This document shows, piece after piece, positions 1-4,985 of a stretch of 6,471 nucleotides of DNA; position 1 is the stretch's first letter; each line of letters starts with the position of its first letter. Both the position numbers and the translations under genes were made by a program. The DNA is from IMCC26077 sp044344975 (GTDB lineage: Bacteria > Actinomycetota > Actinomycetes > Nanopelagicales > Nanopelagicaceae): positions 1-6,471 of the forward strand of contig JBIJBY010000071.1 in assembly GCA_044344975.1 (NCBI GenBank), written 5' to 3'. The notes beneath the pieces were generated by a model. The model was not told where the DNA came from. It did no database searches and worked only from the letters and a program-made list of their open reading frames with translations.

Positions 1-565
1 AGATGTAGTTCCGCTTTATGGCGAGACAGATGGGAAAGAAATTTCCCAATGTCCGACCGTGTTAATTGGACCTGGCGCCCCAGAGGTTCATCTTTTGCCC
101 GATGTTCCCCGATTAGTGATTGATGGCGGCGCGCTCACTTTAATAAAAAAACCTGCTTCTTCAGAGTCTCTTTGGGTGTTGACGCCCCACGAAGGGGAAA
201 TTAAGAAAATGGGTTTCGATCCATCGAATCGAGAGCGTTGCGCGCTAACTGCTGCGCGAGAGTTAAATGCGATTGTTCTGCTCAAAGGTTTTCAATCGAT
301 AGTTGCCAGACCCGATGGCATTTTTCATATTGACGAAATTGGTGGCACTGAGCTCTCGACCGCTGGCACGGGCGATGTGCTAGCCGGATTTATCGCCTCG
401 ATGCTCGCATCACACCAACCAAAAAACTATGGCGCAGCAGCTCCCATAGTTGCAGATGCGCTCTCAATCTTTGCAAAAGCGGCGAAAACTTCAGTGGCAA
501 AGCGAGCCCCATTGGTTGCTACAGATTTATTGGAGGAGATTCCGCTTCAGTTGGCTAAGCAATGA
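1..565 (+). CDS. nnrD: ADP-dependent (S)-NAD(P)H-hydrate dehydratase, 3' part (5' end outside window)
   Basis: The protein repairs damaged NAD(P)H by dehydrating the S-form of the hydrate (NADHX/NADPHX) with ADP; it is a cytosolic ribokinase-like fold enzyme. The open frame runs in from the left edge (first full codon at base 2), giving 187 residues to a TGA at 563-565. A GTG at 59 is only an internal valine, not a credible start, because the frame stays open to the edge. Visible family motifs are LTPHEGE (about residues 60-66), the VLLKG strand (about 92-96), and AGTGDVLAG (about 121-129), which holds the catalytic aspartate and anion hole. The segment usually written D-A-D-A-L reads IDGGALT here, a mild departure. 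The N-terminal part, and any fused NnrE epimerase domain, lies outside the window, so whether this is a bifunctional protein cannot be told. It converges with the next gene with only 21 bp between them, and no hairpin terminator is evident there. Confidence 0.88.
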   Translation, partial: DVVPLYGETDGKEISQCPTVLIGPGAPEVHLLPDVPRLVIDGGALTLIKKPASSESLWVLTPHEGEIKKMGFDPSNRERCALTAARELNAIVLLKGFQSIVARPDGIFHIDEIGGTELSTAGTGDVLAGFIASMLASHQPKNYGAAAPIVADALSIFAKAAKTSVAKRAPLVATDLLEEIPLQLAKQ

Positions 566-586
566 TGGTGAGCACATAAGGAGTAC

Positions 587-1078
587 TTACACAGCAGGGC
601 CAGGGAGAAACTTCCCCCGAAAAAAAGTTAATGGTTGAGTGATTCCATCGGTGAAGGAGAGCACCTCACCAACAATGATGATGTGATCTCCTGCTTCATG
701 TTGAGCGGTAGTTCGCGCTGTGAAATAAGTTTTGGCACAGGCGAGCGCTAGGGCAGGATGCTCAGGGCTCGGCTCAATTACCTCAAGTCCAACGAAACGA
801 TCAACGCCGGGCGCAGTGAAGCGATGGACCAAATCCTCTTGTCCAGCCTCAACAAAATGAACTGCCCAATTCTTGGCATTTCGCCAGAGCGGGAACGAGG
901 AAATCTTTTTATCTACGCACCACGACACCAGGATCGGATCGAGCGATACCGAGGTGAGTGAGTTACAGACAATGCCCACCCGCTCGCCATCGACCTCAGC
1001 GGTCACTATGGAAATTCCTGTAATCCACCCGCTCATTAGCGAACGGAAGGAGCGTGGGTTAATCAAAGGGCTAGCCAT
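587..1078 (-). CDS. flavin reductase-like FMN-binding domain protein
   Basis: The 163-residue protein resembles the flavin reductase-like (DIM6/NTAB, Pfam Flavin_Reduct) family: small FMN-binding split-barrel proteins that reduce flavin with NAD(P)H, often for a partner monooxygenase. Seen in sequence, in order: GISIVTAEVDGERVGIVCNS with LTSVSLDPILVSW (about residues 21-53), the strand and phosphate-binding region typical of the family; HRFTAPGVDRF (about 85-95); DHIIIVGEVL (about 131-140); and the terminal PLTFFRGKF (about 149-157). Length is normal for the family. The ATG at 1078 is chosen because homology begins just after it. The frame also stays open back to a TTG at 1120, which has no convincing ribosome binding site. 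No Shine-Dalgarno precedes ATG 1078 at normal distance, so leaderless translation is possible. No partner oxygenase is in the window, so the substrate cannot be assigned. It runs opposite to the dcw cluster and is not part of that operon. Confidence 0.85.
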   Translation of the reverse strand: MASPLINPRSFRSLMSGWITGISIVTAEVDGERVGIVCNSLTSVSLDPILVSWCVDKKISSFPLWRNAKNWAVHFVEAGQEDLVHRFTAPGVDRFVGLEVIEPSPEHPALALACAKTYFTARTTAQHEAGDHIIIVGEVLSFTDGITQPLTFFRGKFLPGPAV

Positions 1079-1091
1079 CTTGCTAACGGTA
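1079..1091 (-). promoter_or_regulatory. candidate leaderless -10 promoter for the flavin reductase gene
   Basis: Read on the - strand, TACCGT (1091-1086) fits the TAnnnT -10 pattern and ends 7 nt before the ATG at 1078. That is the spacing expected if transcription starts at the A of the start codon. Together with the missing Shine-Dalgarno this suggests a leaderless mRNA, which is common in Actinobacteria. No good -35 is visible upstream. This is inference from a short motif. Confidence 0.3.
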
Positions 1092-1125
1092 CGACCAATG
1101 GGCCCCCTGCGGAGAATCAACAGGC

Positions 1126-1200
1126 GGGGTTGGTGGTGGGCTATCTGGGAGGGACAGGGGGAAGGGTGGTTGACTGTGGGGAAATGTGGAGTAAAGTGGG
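1126..1200 (+). promoter_or_regulatory. MraZ operator: 10-bp-phased GTGG box array
   Basis: Three strong units lie exactly 10 bp apart: GTGGG at 1176, GTGGA at 1186 and GTGGG at 1196. A fourth, weaker unit in the same phase is GTGGT at 1166. Farther upstream, G-rich pentamers continue at the same period (GTGGG at 1136, AGGGG at 1156, GGGGT at 1126), but they may only reflect the G-rich composition. MraZ is known to bind direct TGGG-type repeats separated by 5-nt spacers upstream of its own gene, one repeat per helical turn, as a ring-shaped oligomer. The units here match that format. They overlap the predicted promoter, so binding should block RNA polymerase and give autorepression of the mra operon. 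The three core units are well supported; the upstream extension is not. Confidence 0.8.
1170..1197 (+). promoter_or_regulatory. predicted sigma70-type promoter of the mraZ operon (Pmra)
   Basis: TTGACT at 1170-1175 matches the -35 consensus in five of six bases. After 16 nt, TAAAGT at 1192-1197 fits TAnnnT. Transcription would start near 1204, giving a 5' leader of about 30 nt that contains the mraZ ribosome binding site. The GTGG boxes at 1176, 1186 and 1196 fall inside the promoter, consistent with direct repression by MraZ. No other promoter is obvious before murE, although an extra one inside mraZ or the following spacer cannot be excluded. Confidence 0.55.
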
Positions 1201-1212
1201 GGATACAACCTT

Positions 1213-1223
1213 GGGGAAGGGGG
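1213..1223 (+). promoter_or_regulatory. mraZ ribosome binding site, unusually G-rich
   Basis: GGGGAAGGGGG ends 10 nt before the mraZ ATG. It is the only purine-rich Shine-Dalgarno-like stretch near the start. Its first ten bases are the exact reverse complement of the C-rich loop at 1704-1713 in the spacer after mraZ (see findings). Confidence 0.6.
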
Positions 1224-1233
1224 CCAATACCGC

Positions 1234-1665
1234 ATGTTTCTTGGCACCTATCAACCCCGATTAGATGAAAAAGGGCGATTAATCCTCCCGGCCCGATTCC
1301 GTGATGATCTCGCAGCAGGTCTTGTCATCACGAAAGGGCAAGAACGCTGCCTCTACGTCTGGCCGGCACAAGAGTTCGCAACCCTTACCGAAGCGATGCG
1401 CCAAGCGCCAGTTACTGCAAAATCCGCGCGCGATTACATGCGCGTTATGTTCGCTGGAGCGCACGATGAAATACCTGACAAACAAGGACGCGTGACTATT
1501 CCGCAATCTTTGCGTGGCTATGCAGCTCTAGAAAAAGAGTGCGTAGTTATTGGCGCAAATACTCGAGTTGAGATTTGGGATCTTCAGTCATGGGAGAGCT
1601 ATCTCGCAGATCGCGAGAAGAGCTTCGCAGATGTATCTGAGGAGGTTTTCCCTGGTCTCTTTTAG
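1234..1665 (+). CDS. mraZ: MraZ, transcriptional regulator of the dcw operon
   Basis: MraZ is a DNA-binding protein that represses its own operon by gripping direct repeats upstream of mraZ. The 143-residue length is typical of actinobacterial members. It starts with the highly conserved MFLGTYQPRLDEKGRLILPARFRD and contains two SpoVT/AbrB-like halves: DEKGRLILPARFRD (residues 11-24) and DKQGRVTIPQSLRGYA (82-97). Each half holds the D-x-x/K-G-R DNA-contact motif of the family. The start ATG is fixed by this conserved N-terminus and by the upstream purine run. The gene sits directly downstream of its phased GTGG boxes and is first in the operon, the usual arrangement. It is separated from rsmH by 155 bp, longer than any other gap in the cluster, and that gap can form structured RNA. 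Confidence 0.97.
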   Translation: MFLGTYQPRLDEKGRLILPARFRDDLAAGLVITKGQERCLYVWPAQEFATLTEAMRQAPVTAKSARDYMRVMFAGAHDEIPDKQGRVTIPQSLRGYAALEKECVVIGANTRVEIWDLQSWESYLADREKSFADVSEEVFPGLF

Positions 1666-1667
1666 CC

Positions 1668-1755
1668 CCTGATTTTCGGTCACTGCCGCACCGAGTATCG
1701 ACGCCCCTTCCCCGGCGCCGATCGATCCGTCCGGCGGCGGTGTCCAAAGATCAGG
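1668..1755 (+). ncRNA. putative structured RNA leader between mraZ and rsmH
   Basis: Seen by hand pairing. An outer stem joins CCTGATTTT (1668-1676) to AAGATCAGG (1747-1755), nine pairs including one G-U. After a C1677/A1746 mismatch, G1678-G1679 pair with C1744-C1745. After a U-U mismatch, CACTGCCGC (1681-1689) pairs with GCGGCGGTG (1734-1742), nine pairs including one G-U. Inside, ATCGACGCC (1697-1705) pairs with GGCGCCGAT (1714-1722) with one A-C mismatch, leaving a pyrimidine loop CCTTCCCC (1706-1713). No U-tract follows, so it is not an intrinsic terminator. It lies in the 5' region of rsmH (old name mraW). An RNA class called the mraW motif has been described upstream of mraW in some Actinobacteria; membership here was not tested. 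A regulatory role for rsmH and the downstream division genes is inference. Confidence 0.5.
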
Positions 1756-1762
1756 AGAGAGA

Positions 1763-1793
1763 AAGCAAGAGAAACATCGAAGCAAGAGAAACA
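1763..1793 (+). repeat. 14-nt direct repeat in a purine-rich leader tract
   Basis: AAGCAAGAGAAACA occurs at 1763-1776 and again at 1780-1793, a 17-nt period, inside a stretch from about 1746 to 1822 that is almost all A and G on the + strand. The tract is expected to be unstructured in RNA and joins the folded element to the rsmH ribosome binding site. The in-frame extension it would add to RsmH is a charged E/K/R peptide with no family similarity. Confidence 0.75.
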
Positions 1794-1800
1794 AGAGTTC

Positions 1801-1824
1801 ATGAGGGGAAGGAGAAGAAAGTGA
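1801..1824 (+). other. possible seven-codon upstream ORF overlapping the rsmH start
   Basis: ATG at 1801 opens a frame reading MRGRRRK and closes with TGA at 1822-1824, overlapping the rsmH GTG (1821) as GTGA. Four of its seven codons are AGG or AGA arginine codons. It has only a weak AGAG ahead of it, and its own codons contain the rsmH Shine-Dalgarno. It may be chance in a purine-rich tract. Confidence 0.2.
1805..1814 (+). promoter_or_regulatory. rsmH ribosome binding site that decides the start
   Basis: GGGGAAGGAG contains a full AAGGAG Shine-Dalgarno (1809-1814) six nt before GTG 1821. This fixes the rsmH start at 1821 rather than at the in-frame GTG at 1740, which has no ribosome binding site and lies within the predicted stem. 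The first eight bases are the exact reverse complement of loop bases 1706-1713. Confidence 0.85.
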
Positions 1825-2762
1825 TAGAAAACGAACATATTCCAGTAGCGCTTGATCGCACTATCGAATTATTGACACCCGCACTTTCTGTGACCTCTCC
1901 TTACCTTATCGATGCAACTCTTGGTCTTGGTGGCCATACTGAAAAGCTTCTGGAAAAGTTCTCCAATTTGCACATTATTGGCATCGATCGCGACAAGAGC
2001 GCCCTGGATAAAGCAGCGTCACGACTTTCGCGTTTTAAAAATCGAGTTACTTTGGTGCATGCAGTTTACGATCAGATTTCAAGCGTAGCTAATGAGCGCG
2101 GACTTTCCCAAGTGCAGGGAATCCTCTTCGATCTAGGTGTTTCTTCAATGCAACTTGATCAATCTAGCCGTGGCTTTGCCTACTCACACGATGCACCTCT
2201 TGATATGCGAATGGATCAATCAACAGGTGTCAGCGCAGTCGAAGTGGTTAATGAGTATCCGCATGAAGATTTAACTCGAATTATTCGTGAGTATGGCGAA
2301 GAGAAATTCGCAAGCAGAATTGCAGCACGAATCATTGACGCGCGGAAAATTTCACCTATCACTACCACCAGCACCCTCGCTCAATTGGTAAAAGAGAGCA
2401 TCCCAGCTGCAACTCGTCGCACGGGAGGTAACCCTGCAAAGCGCACCTTCCAGGCGCTTAGAATCTATGTAAATAATGAGATTGAAATCCTAGAGCGCGC
2501 GATTCCTGCTGCTCTTGAGCTTCTTTCAATTAACGGACGAATGGTTGTGCTCTCATACCACTCGCTCGAAGATCGAATAGTTAAACGAGCATTTGCAGAG
2601 GTGAGTACTTCCGAGGTCCCACATGGCCTTCCTGTTGAACCGAAGCCTTCGCGCTATCAACTTCTCACACGGTCTAGTGAGAGTGCAAGCGCTGATGAGA
2701 TGGAATCAAATCCACGGGCGCAATCAGTACGAATTCGCGCTATTGAAAGAAGGGCCGCTTGA
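1821..2762 (+). CDS. rsmH: 16S rRNA (cytosine(1402)-N(4))-methyltransferase RsmH (MraW)
   Basis: RsmH uses S-adenosylmethionine to methylate N4 of C1402 in the 16S rRNA decoding centre of the small subunit. With the GTG start at 1821 the protein is 313 residues, the usual length, and begins IENEHIPVALDRTIELL as the family does. Visible motifs: DATLGLGGHT (31-40, SAM motif I), GIDRD (54-58), FDLGVSSMQLD (103-113), RGFAYSHDAPLDMRMD (117-132), NPAKRTFQALRIYVNNE (204-220), SYHSLEDRIVKRAF (245-258) and the C-terminal NPRAQSVRIRAIER (297-310). The usual CxCG segment near the C-terminus is absent, and a P-rich linker followed by LLTR takes its place, as I recall from actinobacterial members. The frame stays open upstream to GTG 1740, which would add 27 charged residues, but the strong AAGGAG favours 1821. 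The stop overlaps the next start as TGATG, implying coupled translation. Confidence 0.96.
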   Translation: MIENEHIPVALDRTIELLTPALSVTSPYLIDATLGLGGHTEKLLEKFSNLHIIGIDRDKSALDKAASRLSRFKNRVTLVHAVYDQISSVANERGLSQVQGILFDLGVSSMQLDQSSRGFAYSHDAPLDMRMDQSTGVSAVEVVNEYPHEDLTRIIREYGEEKFASRIAARIIDARKISPITTTSTLAQLVKESIPAATRRTGGNPAKRTFQALRIYVNNEIEILERAIPAALELLSINGRMVVLSYHSLEDRIVKRAFAEVSTSEVPHGLPVEPKPSRYQLLTRSSESASADEMESNPRAQSVRIRAIERRAA

Positions 2763-3181
2763 TGGCTCTGACCGCACGGAAGATTCCCTTAGTTAAATCT
2801 ATTCCTACAGCTCGAACACCCGAGCCGTTACTGCGTCTTGTTCAGGATCTAAAAGTCGCAGATGGAAAATCGGTCACAACAACTGCATTCGTTTACTTGG
2901 TCTTTGGCGCACTTATTACAAGTATTTTCATGGTCATGGCATTGAACATGGCCCTCAATCAGGATTCGATCAAACTCCATCGATTAAAGATTGAAGCCCA
3001 AGCAATCGCAGACCAAGAGGAAGCAATTACGGCACAGGTTGCACGATTCTCATCGCCACATATGTTGGCAAAACGGGCTCGAACTCTGGGGATGGTGCCA
3101 AGCGGAACTCCGGAATTCCTGGATCTTCGACCAAAGAACAGTGTTGACTCTGAAATAAATGTAAAAGAAGTGAAACCTTGA
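2762..3181 (+). CDS. ftsL: FtsL-like septum formation protein, single-pass membrane
   Basis: The 139-residue protein has the layout of actinobacterial FtsL-like proteins found between rsmH and ftsI. It has a cytoplasmic N-terminus of about 40 residues with several basic residues, one membrane span (about 41-64, TAFVYLVFGALITSIFMVMA then LNMA), and a polar heptad-like stretch (about 66-95) likely to form a coiled coil. The extracytoplasmic end is SPHMLAKRARTLGMVPSGTPEFLDL. The family helps recruit and activate the septal synthase FtsW-FtsI through FtsQ/DivIB and FtsB/DivIC. Assignment rests on position, topology and the typical 'ARxLGMVP' end, since FtsL sequences diverge fast; a FtsB/DivIC-type name is the main alternative. 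ATG 2762 is preferred over TTG 2759: it has GAAGGG (2749-2754) at 7 nt and forms the TGATG overlap with the rsmH stop. Confidence 0.85.
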   Translation: MALTARKIPLVKSIPTARTPEPLLRLVQDLKVADGKSVTTTAFVYLVFGALITSIFMVMALNMALNQDSIKLHRLKIEAQAIADQEEAITAQVARFSSPHMLAKRARTLGMVPSGTPEFLDLRPKNSVDSEINVKEVKP

Positions 3182-4983
3182 GTCCTATCCGTATCGCGCA
3201 GGGCAGACTGCGGGCGACACTTCTAATAATCGCGCTCTTATTCGTTACCTTCTTCTTAAGATTGATTGATGTTCAAGCGGTCAATGCCAAGGAATATGCA
3301 GAGCGAGCAACTCGGGAATTAACGAGAACTGCAACCCTTCCTGCACCACGCGGTGAGATTACAGATCGAAATGGCCATGTTCTCGCCCGAAGCATCGAAT
3401 CATTAGATCTCGTCGTTGATCAAACATTGATAAACCGACCAGAACGTGCAGCAGAGATTGTCGCGCCGATAATTGGGAAGAGCGCTTCTCACGTGAAATC
3501 ACGGTTAACTGGTACTCGTAAGTTTGTATACGTTGCTCGTGATATCACGCCAGCGCAATGGAAAAACATCAAAGCAGCGCTAGCTGCCGAAAATGGAGAA
3601 GTTAAGCTCTCAGAACGCATTGGTGGATTCTTCAGCGAACGCGGTTTTCGTAGAGATTATCCAGAGAAATACCTTGCAGCCTCGCTCCTAGGTTTCGTCA
3701 ACTCTGCTGGAGTGGGTGGCGGCGGAATGGAGTCTTCGCTCAACAGTACGCTTGCGGGCAAAGATGGCATTTTTACTTATGAGTCTGGTGGTGGCCCATC
3801 GATTCCATCTTCTCGACAGGTTTTGATTCCTCCTCAGTCCGGAAAATCAGTGCGGCTGACGATCGATCGCGATTTGCAATGGGCTACTGAAGATGCCATC
3901 ACGGCTTTAGCAAAAGAGAGTAAAGCAAGCTCTGTCAGTGCAGTGATCATAGATCCTGCCACGGGTGAAATTTTGGCGCTTGCGACAGCTCCTGGGTTCG
4001 ATCCAAACAATTTCTCTCAAACGAAAGCTTCGCTGCTTAAGATTCCTTCTGTTCAAGATGTATACGAACCAGGATCGACTGGAAAAGTTATGACTATGGC
4101 TGCTGCGTTAGAGGAGAAGGTTGTTACGCCAACAACTGTTTTTAAGACGCCTGACAAAATTAGCAGAGCAGGCAAAACATTCAATGATCACGACAAGCAC
4201 CCAGTATGGAAGTTAACCGCTACGGGAATTCTCGCTAAATCTAGCAACGTCGGCACAATCAAGATCAGTGAGCGGATGAGTGAAAATACCCTGTACTCAT
4301 ACTTAAGAAACTTTGGAATTGGTGAGCGCGTGAGACTGGGTTTACCTGCCGAACCTGCAGGAATTTTAAATCCAGTGGAGAAGTGGTCTGGTTCGACTTT
4401 CCCAACCGTCTCTTTCGGGCAGAGCTACTCAGTTACTGCAATCCAGGCGACAAGCGTTTTCGCGACAATCGCGAATGCAGGTTTACGAATGACTCCAACC
4501 TTAGTTGCCGGCACCAGTGACTCTTCAGGTCACTACACGGCATCGCCTCGGCCTGAATCTCGACGAGTTATCTCTCAAGATGTAGCGCGGCAGTTGAGCG
4601 CGATGATGGAGAGCGTTGTCCAGGAAGGTGGCACAGCTGTTCGTGCAGCTATCCCTGGCTACCGCGTTGCAGGAAAGACTGGAACCGCACAAAAATACGA
4701 TGGCAAATGTGGATGTTATCGAGGATACACGGCATCTTTCATTGGCTTTGCACCTGCAGATAAACCACGATTTGTTATGAGTGTTACCGTGCAAAATCCA
4801 GTAGGCATCCACTGGGGAGGCTATCTTGGTGGTCCGGTTTTTAAATCAGTAATCTCATATGCATTAAAGAGTTATCGAGTACCACCCACTGGCGTTGAAC
4901 TTACTCCTTACCCTTTAGACAAGAAGGGTCTTGATAAATTAAATAAAGATACAAAAGTTGCAACAGCTTCAGCGAAAAGGTAG
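3178..4983 (+). CDS. ftsI: FtsI/PbpB, septal peptidoglycan transpeptidase (class B PBP)
   Basis: This class B penicillin-binding protein cross-links peptide stems of newly made septal peptidoglycan and pairs with the glycosyltransferase FtsW. In order: a short cytoplasmic end, a membrane anchor (about residues 12-30), the PBP dimer domain starting at LPAPRGEITDRNGHVLARS (54-72), and the transpeptidase domain from about 225. The catalytic motifs are complete: S300-T-G-K303 within EPGSTGK, SSN (355-357) and KTG (500-502) within AGKTGTAQ. At 601 residues the length is normal, and no PASTA domains follow, unlike many Gram-positive class B enzymes. Two cysteines (511, 513, in GKCGCYRGY) lie just after KTG. 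The start is TTG, overlapping the ftsL stop as TTGA with a weak AGAAG upstream. No ATG or GTG precedes the membrane anchor, so TTG is the best choice and translation is probably coupled to ftsL. Confidence 0.96.
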   Translation: MSPIRIAQGRLRATLLIIALLFVTFFLRLIDVQAVNAKEYAERATRELTRTATLPAPRGEITDRNGHVLARSIESLDLVVDQTLINRPERAAEIVAPIIGKSASHVKSRLTGTRKFVYVARDITPAQWKNIKAALAAENGEVKLSERIGGFFSERGFRRDYPEKYLAASLLGFVNSAGVGGGGMESSLNSTLAGKDGIFTYESGGGPSIPSSRQVLIPPQSGKSVRLTIDRDLQWATEDAITALAKESKASSVSAVIIDPATGEILALATAPGFDPNNFSQTKASLLKIPSVQDVYEPGSTGKVMTMAAALEEKVVTPTTVFKTPDKISRAGKTFNDHDKHPVWKLTATGILAKSSNVGTIKISERMSENTLYSYLRNFGIGERVRLGLPAEPAGILNPVEKWSGSTFPTVSFGQSYSVTAIQATSVFATIANAGLRMTPTLVAGTSDSSGHYTASPRPESRRVISQDVARQLSAMMESVVQEGGTAVRAAIPGYRVAGKTGTAQKYDGKCGCYRGYTASFIGFAPADKPRFVMSVTVQNPVGIHWGGYLGGPVFKSVISYALKSYRVPPTGVELTPYPLDKKGLDKLNKDTKVATASAKR

Positions 4984-4985
4984 TC

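Noticed and set aside
566..586. Possible shared terminator between the convergent nnrD and flavin reductase genes.
   Set aside because: Only a short palindrome (AGTACT) is present, with no stable stem or T-run on either strand.
873..1268. 131-aa + strand frame across the flavin reductase gene and mraZ promoter.
   Set aside because: Antisense to a gene with clear family motifs, runs through the promoter and operator, and its product shows no recognisable domain.
1711..1740. GC-rich inverted sequence that could be an intrinsic terminator after mraZ.
   Set aside because: No T-run follows; the downstream sequence is purine-rich, and the stem pairs better within the larger fold at 1668-1755.
1740..1820. 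In-frame N-terminal extension of RsmH from GTG 1740 (27 extra residues).
   Set aside because: No ribosome binding site before 1740, which falls inside the predicted stem; a strong AAGGAG six nt before GTG 1821 and the family N-terminus both support 1821.
4516..4534. Hairpin AGTGAC/GTCACT with a 7-nt loop.
   Set aside because: Lies inside the ftsI coding region, short, with no U-tract; probably chance.
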